The position numbers and the translations under genes were made by a program. From Hyphomicrobium_A sp044507625 (GTDB taxonomy: Bacteria > Pseudomonadota > Alphaproteobacteria > Rhizobiales > Hyphomicrobiaceae): DNA of 64,000 nt. The notes under the pieces are model-generated. The model did not search any database. It was not told the DNA's origin and saw only the letters and a list, made by a program, of their open reading frames with translations. How positions within the stretch are numbered: the stretch's first letter is position 1; each line of letters starts with the position of its first letter. Positions 57,289-64,000 of this stretch are shown in pieces. The DNA lies in assembly GCA_044507625.1 (NCBI GenBank), contig JBIQJE010000017.1, forward strand, positions 1-64,000, read 5' to 3'.

Positions 57289-57605
57289 CAGTTCCCCTTA
57301 CTCTGCAGAGCGACACCGGCGCTGGTGCCGGAAACGCGGGCGAGCGCGGCTTCGGGCGAGGGCGCAACCTGCCGTTCGGTGGCGGGCCCGAGACCGAGCT
57401 CGCGCGCCAGGGGCTCGATGCGCTCAGGCCGGCCCAGGTGGGCGCGTTCCGCCTTCAATACGGCGATATCGCTGCGCGCTTTCTCGATGGCGCGTTCCTG
57501 GTCGGCGAGGCGCAGCTCGAACTGCCGGGTGTCGTAATTGCTGGAGTAGAGGACAAAGGCGCTGGCGATCGTCATCAGCAGCGCGCCAAGAATGATGATC
57601 CGCAT
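57288..57605 (-). CDS. ftsL: Cell division protein FtsL
   Basis: 105 residues, a small bitopic protein: one helix at residues 3-21 (IIILGALLMTIASAFVLYS), then a heptad-like periplasmic coil (QFELRLADQERAIEKARSDI). The end is disordered. Position between rsmH and ftsI and this topology identify FtsL, which pairs with FtsB and FtsQ and activates FtsWI. Sequence alone is weakly conserved. AAGGGGG precedes the ATG. Confidence 0.9.
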   Translation of the reverse strand: MRIIILGALLMTIASAFVLYSSNYDTRQFELRLADQERAIEKARSDIAVLKAERAHLGRPERIEPLARELGLGPATERQVAPSPEAALARVSGTSAGVALQSKGN

Positions 57606-57633
57606 CGCGCCCCCTTAGGCGTTCGCGCTCCAG

Positions 57634-58662
57634 CTAGTCGTCCGCCGAGGGCACCGCGAGCCGGTCTTCATCCAGCGGCCAGGCAGGCGCCTCCGTGCGC
57701 ACCGCCGCCCGCAGACGTGCCGATCTAGAGCGCGGGTTTACCTCGAGTTCTTCTTTCGAAGGTGTTAACGGGCGTCGGTTAACAATCTCAAAACTCGGTG
57801 CCTGCAATTTTATCGATTGCTGAGGGAGATGGCGGGAGCCGTGGTTTTCCTTGCCGGAGCGCTCCTGCAGGAAGCGCTTTACGATCCGGTCCTCCAGGGA
57901 GTGGAAGGTGACGACGACGAGCCGGCCGCCGGGCTTGAGGCAGCGCTCCGCGCCGGCAAGCGCCCGGGCCAGCTCGTGCAGCTCGTCGTTCACATGGATG
58001 CGCAGCGCCTGGAAGGTGCGGGTGGCGGGGTGCTGGTCATCGCCGCGCCGTCCGCCAACCGCGCGGGAGACGATTTCGGCGAGCGCGCGGGTCGTAGTGA
58101 TCGGGGCATCGGCGCGCGCGCGGACGATGCCGCGGGCGATGGCGCGGGAACGGCGCTCCTCACCAAGCACGAAGAGGATGCGGGCAATTTCCTCCTCGTC
58201 GGCGTGATTGACGACATCGGCCGCCGAAAGCCCCGACGAGGCCATCCGCATGTCGAGCGGTCCATCGGCCATGAAGGAAAAGCCGCGTCCGGCCTCGTCG
58301 AGTTGCATCGACGAAACGCCGATATCGAGCACGACGCCGTCCACCGGCGCGCTGCCTTGCTCGCGGGCGACATCCTCGAGCTCGGAGAAACGCGATTCGA
58401 TGACCGTCAGGCGGCCGGCGAACTCCTCCTGCATGGGCCGGCTGCCGAGAATGGCGGAGGGGTCGCGGTCGAGCGCGAGAACGGCGCAATCGGCAGCGGA
58501 GAGAATGGCGCGCGTGTAGCCCCCGGCGCCGAAGGTGCCGTCTATGAAGGTTTCACCATCCCGCGGCCGAAGGCTTTCCAGCACCTCGGCGAGGAGCACA
58601 GGGATGTGACGCGCACGGCCAGGTTCAGTTGATCGTCCGCCCGGCCGGCGCCGTCCCGTCAT
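57634..58662 (-). CDS. rsmH: 16S rRNA m4C1402 methyltransferase RsmH
   Basis: 342 residues. HIPVLLAEVLESL, the SAM motif FIDGTFGAGGYTRAIL, GVVLDIGVSSMQLDEAGRGFSF and the late VVTFHSLEDRIVKRF are typical. It methylates N4 of C1402 in the ribosome decoding site. The start overlaps the mraZ stop as ATGA, and it lies 28 bases before ftsL. Confidence 0.97.
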   Translation of the reverse strand: MTGRRRPGGRSTEPGRARHIPVLLAEVLESLRPRDGETFIDGTFGAGGYTRAILSAADCAVLALDRDPSAILGSRPMQEEFAGRLTVIESRFSELEDVAREQGSAPVDGVVLDIGVSSMQLDEAGRGFSFMADGPLDMRMASSGLSAADVVNHADEEEIARILFVLGEERRSRAIARGIVRARADAPITTTRALAEIVSRAVGGRRGDDQHPATRTFQALRIHVNDELHELARALAGAERCLKPGGRLVVVTFHSLEDRIVKRFLQERSGKENHGSRHLPQQSIKLQAPSFEIVNRRPLTPSKEELEVNPRSRSARLRAAVRTEAPAWPLDEDRLAVPSADD

Positions 58663-59171
58663 CCCTGTGCTCCCTCGCTGCCGTCGTCTCCTCCATCTGA
58701 GGATAGACGGCTCCCCGCGCCGAAGAGCTTACGTGTTTGATGAACTTTCTGGCGGGCCCGCTCGCGCCGCTCGGCGAAGCGCTCGGGGCTCCACATCTGA
58801 AACTTGTCGCCAAGGCCGACAAAAGTGACCTGGGACGAAAGCCCCGCATGGGCGCGCAGGCTCTCAGGAAGGCTGATGCGCCCGTCGCCGTCGAGGGAGA
58901 GAACCTGGACGTCGCCGTAGAGCGCGACAGACAGCTCATCCCGCTCGTCCGAATAGTCCGGCAGGCCCGCGAGAAGCCCGTCGATCTTTTTTGCAAGTCT
59001 CTCGCCGCCTGCATCGAGCGCAGGAGCTTCGAGCGCGGGGTAGCAGTAGATGCCTGCAGCGCCGCCGGAAGCATATCCGTCGCGTTCGAGAACGGCGCGG
59101 AATGGGGCTGGCACAGAGACCCGGCCCTTGGCGTCGATCTTGTTCGTGAATGTCGAGACAAAGCGCTCCAT
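58659..59171 (-). CDS. mraZ: Transcriptional regulator MraZ
   Basis: 170 residues from the ATG at 59171; a much longer frame (to 59369) adds unrelated residues. Two AbrB-like halves each show the DXXXR motif: DAKGRVSVPAPFR and DGDGRISLPESLR. MraZ represses the dcw operon in other bacteria by binding TGGG repeats; such repeats lie about 180 bases upstream. The last 25 residues are a low-complexity tail (GSRLSSDGGDDGSEG). Confidence 0.95.
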   Translation of the reverse strand: MERFVSTFTNKIDAKGRVSVPAPFRAVLERDGYASGGAAGIYCYPALEAPALDAGGERLAKKIDGLLAGLPDYSDERDELSVALYGDVQVLSLDGDGRISLPESLRAHAGLSSQVTFVGLGDKFQMWSPERFAERRERARQKVHQTRKLFGAGSRLSSDGGDDGSEGAQG

Positions 59172-59350
59172 CCCCTTTTCGCAGCCTCGCGCACCACTCG
59201 AAACCCAACGCCAACCGGCGAAAGCGCCCTTCACCCGACGTCCATGCGCACCGACCGGGGGGGGGCCGTGGCGGTCGCTCGCTGTCTGCGAGCCCTCGAT
59301 CGAGACCGGCGCCCTGCCACGGGACCCTGCCCGGTGCGGTCGGGCATTAA

Positions 59351-59384
59351 TGGGATTGCATGGGATCACATGGGCGTCAATGGT
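59351..59384 (-). promoter_or_regulatory. Likely MraZ operator: TGGG repeats at 10-bp spacing
   Basis: TGGG occurs at 59351, 59361 and 59371, with a degenerate TGG(T) at 59381, each unit TGGGN followed by a five-base spacer. This is the form known for MraZ sites in E. coli and Bacillus. On the minus strand TTGACG (59380-59375) overlaps the array and could be the -35 of the mraZ promoter, so binding would block it. The rest of the 364-base gap 59172-59535 shows nothing more than a GC-rich leader. Confidence 0.7.
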
Positions 59385-59535
59385 TTGTTAATGGTTTTCC
59401 CTGGGTTCCGACGGGTTGCAGGGCCCGCTGTGGACCGCAAGACGCAGCTTGCGTCGAGGCGCATCGCCACCTAGAGCGACCTTCAAAGATCGGAATGCCG
59501 GTTTCCCCCTCCAGAAGCGACCAGCGGGATTGCGA

Positions 59536-59949
59536 ATGATCGAAATGCCAGACGTGCGCTCGATGTGCGCCATCGGCCTATCGGGCCAGCTCGGCCTCAA
59601 CGGCCACCTGCCGTGGGAGGGAAACAAGGGCCCGGAGTTCCGCGAGGACGTCGCCAATTTCTTCCGCAAGACGCGGGGGCACGTTCTAATGGCGGGGCCG
59701 ACGACCTGCCGCGCCGTGCCCGCCTACGAGCGGCAATTCATGACCATCTTCGAGCTGCGCTCGCACATGGATCCGGAGGAAACGCTGGCGAAGTTCGCGG
59801 GGCGCGTCGTCTATATCGGCGGCGGCCCGCCCGTGTGGGACGTCTATGCCAAGTACATACGCCACTGGGACATCACGCGCCTTCCCTATGACGGCGAGGC
59901 AGACCGCTGGTTCAATCCGGCCTGGCTCGTCGCCAATGGGAAAGGCTGA
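59536..59949 (+). CDS. Short dihydrofolate-reductase-like protein
   Basis: 137 residues from the ATG at 59536. The fold marks are MCAIGLSGQLGLNGHLPWEG (substrate and NADPH entry), EDVANFFRKTRGHVLMAGPTT (with an acidic residue where DHFR has its catalytic Asp) and VVYIGGGPPVWDVYA (the GG NADPH loop), then WDITRLPYDGEADRWF. It is shorter than the usual 160-170 residues: the middle adenosine-binding part is reduced and the C-terminal hairpin missing. It may be an unusual DHFR or a related reductase. It is divergent from mraZ. Confidence 0.7.
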   Translation: MIEMPDVRSMCAIGLSGQLGLNGHLPWEGNKGPEFREDVANFFRKTRGHVLMAGPTTCRAVPAYERQFMTIFELRSHMDPEETLAKFAGRVVYIGGGPPVWDVYAKYIRHWDITRLPYDGEADRWFNPAWLVANGKG

Positions 59950-59955
59950 AGCGGA

Positions 59956-60273
59956 TCAGCGGCAGCAGCCCCTGGGTCCGGCGTAATAGCCGCGCCCATA
60001 GCGCTGATAGGGCATGTACGCGGGCGCCGGGTAATAGGTGTAGGCAGGCCCGACGACATAGCCGCCGCAGCAGGCCGAGTAGACCTTGCGCGGATAATAG
60101 GGATACGCCGGCGGCACGACGTAGACGACCGGAGGTCCGTAATAGACCTGCGGATAGAGCGGTGCGTAATCGCGGTACCAGCGGTAAGCGCGGGCCGAGG
60201 CATCGTCGGCAGAGGCGCCGAACGTAACGACAGCCGCCGCCCCGCAGAGCAGTGTCGTGAGTAGCTTACGCAT
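59956..60273 (-). CDS. Tyr/Pro-rich secreted protein
   Basis: 105 residues. Signal peptide at residues 1-28 (LLTTLLCGAAAVVTFGASA). The mature chain is mostly Tyr, Pro, Gly and Arg, with repeats like YRWYRDYAPLYPQVYYGPP and APAYMPYQRYG, and Cys pairs ACCGG and GCCR. Such small exported proteins are common in Hyphomicrobiales and of unknown role; the Cys pairs suggest cross-linking or metal. GGAGGTC precedes the ATG. Convergent with the DHFR-like gene with six bases between stops. Confidence 0.7.
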   Translation of the reverse strand: MRKLLTTLLCGAAAVVTFGASADDASARAYRWYRDYAPLYPQVYYGPPVVYVVPPAYPYYPRKVYSACCGGYVVGPAYTYYPAPAYMPYQRYGRGYYAGPRGCCR

Positions 60274-60482
60274 AAAAGACCTCCATCAATCGTACTGTGG
60301 AGGCTAAGCGCGATACGTTACTGGCGAATTGAAATTTCGACGTGAAATCAATGGACAAGGCGGCGCGAATTAATGCGCTTTTTGCACGCGCTCTATTTCG
60401 CGACACTGGGCGCTCACTGCAATCTTCAAAGCCGCCGCAATTGCTAATCGCGGGCAAGGAAGAAAACCGGGACGTAAATTTT

Positions 60483-60933
<451 letters not shown>

Positions 60934-61123
60934 GGGATGAATAAGGGTCTCACCGTGCGCGCCGTCAAGGGGATCGCAACGCTCGCGGAGAGCGGCGGCG
61001 CGATGCGTCTCCTACGATCGAAGGGGTACCGGCGGCGGCGATCGTTTGCGAAGACGCACGGGCGGATCAAGGCGGAGCATCCACGCCTTGACGGGTGGGC
61101 CATAACGCTGCCTCCAATGGCGC

Positions 61124-63001
61124 GTGGCGGATGCGGAAGCAGCACGGGACGCGGTGATCTTGATTGCCCCTGTGGAAGCGACGTTCGTGTTCGACGGCGC
61201 GTGCGGCATCTGCCGGACGTGGGTCGACTACTGGCGACGGCTCACCGGCGACCGGGTTGCCTATAGGCCCTATCAAGAGGCGGCGGGCGATTTCCCTCTG
61301 CTCCCGCGCGAGGCATTCGAGCGCGCGACGCAGCTCATCTTTCCCGACGGGACTGCACTTAGCGGGGCGGCGGCGACCTACAGACTGCTGAGCCTCGTGC
61401 CGGGCCATGCCGCGTGGTGGTGGGCCTACCGGCACGTGCCCGGCGCGGCGAGATCGAGCGAAGCGGCCTATCGATTTCTATCGACGCACCGCGGACTGCT
61501 CGCCGGCATTACGCATACGCTGTGGGGGCGCACACTGGAGCCTGCGCGGTATGCGCTCGTCTCTTGGCTGTTCCTGCGCGGGCTCGGGCTCATCTATCTG
61601 GCTGCGTTTATATCCCTCGCCGTTCAGGTGCAGGGCCTCGTCGGCGAAGCGGGCATCCTGCCCCTCAGCGAATATCTCGCCGCCGCGTATCAGGGCTGGG
61701 GCTCCAGCGCTTATTGGCGCCTGCCGACAATATTCTGGCTCGCTAGCAGCGATTTCGCGCTGATGGCCGGCGCCTGGGCCGGCATTGCGCTTTCAGTGCT
61801 GCTCGCGATCGGAGCGGCGCAACGCGCGGCACTCATCGGGCTTTTTGCGCTCTATCTATCGTTCATCTACGCGGGCCAGATTTTTCTCAACTACCAGTGG
61901 GATATGCTGCTGGTCGAAACCGGTTTCCTCGCCATTTTTCTCACCGGCGGGACGCGCGTCATCGTGTGGCTGTTCCGGCTGCTGCTGTTTCGCTTTCTCT
62001 TTCTCGCGGGCGTTGCGAAAATCGTCTCGGGCGATCCGACGTGGCGCGATCTCACCGCGCTCGACTATCATCTCTTCACCCAGCCGCTGCCCTCGCCGCT
62101 CGCCTACTACGCTGCGCAGCTTCCGCACTGGCTCCTCGCCTGCGCAACCGCGGCGACACTGGTGATCGAGCTCTGCGCGGTCGCGATGATCTTCATGCCG
62201 CGGCGTCCGCGCATGGTGGCTGCGGCGCTCGTCGTCATTCTGCAAACGGCGATCATGCTGACCGGCAGCTATAACTGGTTCAACCTGCTGACGGTGCTGC
62301 TGTGCGTCTTTCTTCTCGACGATCAGGCGCTGCGCTATGTCAGCCCGCGGCGGCTCGCTTCCCGCGTTGCGCTTCTGGCGCCACGGCCGGGACGGCTTGC
62401 GCAGATTGCATCGGCCGCCGTCGCGCTCATTCTCGTTCCGGTCGGATTGAACCAGATTTATGCGCCGATTTCCGGGCGCAACATGCCGCTCGCAGGAACG
62501 CTGAGCGAAGCGGCGGCGCCGTTCCTGATCGTCAATCCCTATGGCCTCTTCGCGACGGTCACGACGACGCGGCCCGCGCTTACGATCCTGGGCTCGAACG
62601 ACGGGACGGAATGGCGGCCGTACATATTGCCGTTCCTCCCCGGTCCGCCCGAGCGCGCGCCGACGTGGAACATTCCCTATCAACCGCGCCTCGATTGGCA
62701 GCTGTGGTTCGCCGCCTACGGCCATGCGGGCGAGCAGCGATGGATCGAGCGCTTGTTGCAGCGCATCCTCGAGGGCAGCCCGCACGTGCTTGCGCTCTTC
62801 TCCGTTGATCCGTTCCCTGACCAACCTCCCAAGCGCGTACGTATCGATCTCTCATCGCAGCGTTTTTCCAATGCAACGACATCACAGCGGGCGTGGTGGA
62901 AAGAGCATCCGGAAGGCATCTACTTTCCATCCGTTTCGCTCGATGATTTGCAACGTGCTGCAGCTGCTCAGAATGCAATGCAAAATCAATCGCACCCATA
63001 A
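61124..63001 (+). CDS. Lipase maturation factor family membrane protein with N-terminal DCC thiol-oxidoreductase domain
   Basis: 625 residues. The N-terminus (residues 18-115) is a DCC/DUF393 domain with DGACGIC, the DGxCxxC motif, a thioredoxin-like disulfide site. About ten membrane helices follow (for example RGLGLIYLAAFISLAVQV, FLNYQWDMLLVETGFLAIFLTGG). The soluble end holds the LMF-type block RLDWQLWFAAYGHAGEQRWIERLLQ. LMF1 in animals helps lipases fold in the ER; the bacterial partner is unknown. The start is GTG at 61124; downstream starts are possible. It lies between rnpB (divergent) and pckG. Confidence 0.85.
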   Translation: MADAEAARDAVILIAPVEATFVFDGACGICRTWVDYWRRLTGDRVAYRPYQEAAGDFPLLPREAFERATQLIFPDGTALSGAAATYRLLSLVPGHAAWWWAYRHVPGAARSSEAAYRFLSTHRGLLAGITHTLWGRTLEPARYALVSWLFLRGLGLIYLAAFISLAVQVQGLVGEAGILPLSEYLAAAYQGWGSSAYWRLPTIFWLASSDFALMAGAWAGIALSVLLAIGAAQRAALIGLFALYLSFIYAGQIFLNYQWDMLLVETGFLAIFLTGGTRVIVWLFRLLLFRFLFLAGVAKIVSGDPTWRDLTALDYHLFTQPLPSPLAYYAAQLPHWLLACATAATLVIELCAVAMIFMPRRPRMVAAALVVILQTAIMLTGSYNWFNLLTVLLCVFLLDDQALRYVSPRRLASRVALLAPRPGRLAQIASAAVALILVPVGLNQIYAPISGRNMPLAGTLSEAAAPFLIVNPYGLFATVTTTRPALTILGSNDGTEWRPYILPFLPGPPERAPTWNIPYQPRLDWQLWFAAYGHAGEQRWIERLLQRILEGSPHVLALFSVDPFPDQPPKRVRIDLSSQRFSNATTSQRAWWKEHPEGIYFPSVSLDDLQRAAAAQNAMQNQSHP

Positions 63002-63114
63002 CGCACCAATATTGAGAGCTGCCGCGCAATTGCTTGAAACGCGTTCCGTTTGAATGTTAGCTCTGCAAACGAAAGCTACGTCCCATAAAAACGAGCTTCG
63101 AGGAAACGCCACAG

Positions 63115-64000
63115 ATGAACGTTCAAACACCCATCAGCGCAGGTGCCCGATACGGTTTAGCTCCAACAACAAACCACAAAGTTTTGGCATTCGTCGAGGA
63201 GGCGAAAGCGCTCTTCAAGCCGGACGGCGTCTATTGGTGCGACGGCTCGCCGGAGGAATACCAGGCGCTCGTAAAGACGCTCGTCGACGGCGGCACCGCC
63301 ATACGGCTCAATGAGAATCTGCGGCCCAACTCAATCCTCGTTCGCTCCGACCCCGCTGACGTTGCGCGTGTCGAAGATCAGACTTTCATCTGCTCGCGAT
63401 CCCCTGAGGATGCGGGGCCGACCAACAACTGGCGCGATCCGGCGCAGATGAAATCGACGCTGTCGCAGCTGTTCAACGGCGCGATGGCGGGCCGGAAGAT
63501 GTATGTCGTGCCCTACTCCATGGGCCCCATCGGCTCGCCCATTGCCGGCATCGGCGTGATGGTGACGGACAGCGCCTACGCCGTCGCCAACATGCACATC
63601 ATGACCCGCGTCGGATCGAAAGTTTGGCAGGCGCTCGGGCATTCGGACGATTTCGTGCGCGGCATGCACACCGTGGGGGCGCCGCTGGCCTCGAACACCG
63701 CCGCCGACGTTCCCTGGCCGTGCAACAAGACGAAGTACATCGCGCATTTCCCCGAAACGCGCGAGATCTGGTCATTCGGATCGGGCTATGGCGGCAATGC
63801 ACTGCTGGGCAAGAAGTGCCACGCGCTGCGTATCGCCTCGGTCAAGGCGCGGGACGAGGGCTGGATGGCCGAGCACATGCTCATCCTCAAGCTCACCAAC
63901 CCCGAAGGCCGGGTGAAATACGTCGCCGCCGCCTTCCCGTCGGCCTGCGGCAAGACCAACCTCGCGATGCTCGTGCCGACGATCCCCGGCTGGAAGGCGG
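63115..64000 (+). CDS. pckG: Phosphoenolpyruvate carboxykinase (GTP), 3' end outside window
   Basis: 295 codons visible, open at the window edge. This is the GTP-dependent family: FGSGYGGNALLGKKC and the P-loop FPSACGKTNLAML with its reactive Cys, plus YVVPYSMGP and GMHTVGAPL. It turns oxaloacetate into PEP, the first step of gluconeogenesis. Most Hyphomicrobiales carry the unrelated ATP type next to chvI; here that spot holds a HugZ-like gene. AGGAAA precedes the ATG at 63115. Confidence 0.95.
   Translation, partial: MNVQTPISAGARYGLAPTTNHKVLAFVEEAKALFKPDGVYWCDGSPEEYQALVKTLVDGGTAIRLNENLRPNSILVRSDPADVARVEDQTFICSRSPEDAGPTNNWRDPAQMKSTLSQLFNGAMAGRKMYVVPYSMGPIGSPIAGIGVMVTDSAYAVANMHIMTRVGSKVWQALGHSDDFVRGMHTVGAPLASNTAADVPWPCNKTKYIAHFPETREIWSFGSGYGGNALLGKKCHALRIASVKARDEGWMAEHMLILKLTNPEGRVKYVAAAFPSACGKTNLAMLVPTIPGWKA

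Noticed and set aside
57764..57783. Two GTTAAC sites as a CtrA box
   Set aside because: The TTAA halves are 10 bases apart rather than 7, and lie in the rsmH coding sequence.
58659..59369. Longer MraZ of 236 residues
   Set aside because: The extra 66 residues do not resemble MraZ and would run through the operator array; the ATG at 59171 gives the normal protein start.
60937..61266. 109-codon frame between rnpB and the LMF-like gene
   Set aside because: Arg-rich out-of-frame text that overlaps the start of the LMF-like gene and has no SD or family signal.

Overview
The window is GC-rich DNA from the chromosome of an alphaproteobacterium, most likely of the order Hyphomicrobiales (Rhizobiales). 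The basis is established gene order: chvI-chvG-hprK-EIIA(Man)-HPr-ahcY, followed by a DivL-type kinase, a TsaE/sugar-kinase fusion, a murU-like gene, addB, addA and trxA, and then a complete dcw (division and cell wall) cluster with rnpB just upstream of mraZ. I assign no genus. No phage, insertion sequence with a transposase, CRISPR array, tRNA or rRNA gene was seen.

Layout. Positions 1-5.4 kb hold a HAD hydrolase (cut by the window edge), a thioredoxin-fold protein with a histidine/cysteine-rich tail, an ArnT-like glycosyltransferase, pyrE and a HugZ-like protein. From 5.5 to 9.7 kb lies the ChvI/ChvG envelope-stress pair with the regulatory PTS (HprK, EIIA-Man, HPr). A lone TadG-like von Willebrand protein follows on the minus strand. 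From 11.7 to 25.3 kb, on the plus strand, are ahcY, divL, tsaE fused to an AmgK-like kinase, murU, addB, addA and trxA. From 25.3 to 35 kb is a mixed region: a secreted protein, pcm, bactofilin, a membrane J-domain protein, a TMEM143-like protein, prmA, an aminopeptidase P, repeat-rich intergenic DNA and a sulfotransferase.

From 59.2 kb down to 35.1 kb, on the minus strand, runs the dcw cluster: mraZ, rsmH, ftsL, ftsI, murE, murF, mraY, murD, ftsW, murG, murC, murB, ddl, ftsQ, ftsA, ftsZ, then lpxC, bamD and ligA. Many of these genes overlap by ATGA or GTGA, which suggests coupled translation. Upstream of mraZ is a 10-bp-period TGGG array that looks like the MraZ operator. The last part holds a short DHFR-like gene, a Tyr/Pro-rich secreted protein, RNase P RNA, a DCC/lipase-maturation-factor fusion, and the start of a GTP-type PEP carboxykinase.

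The most unusual structure is a 338-bp segment between murD and ftsW. It is bounded by a 22-bp direct repeat that includes the ftsW start, carries two REP-like palindromes in opposite orientation, and creates a 113-codon reading frame joined by ATGA overlaps to both neighbours. I found no convincing wholly new multi-gene system. The other notable points are the DivL tyrosine, the metal-binding tail, two families of dispersed intergenic repeats, and several domain fusions.
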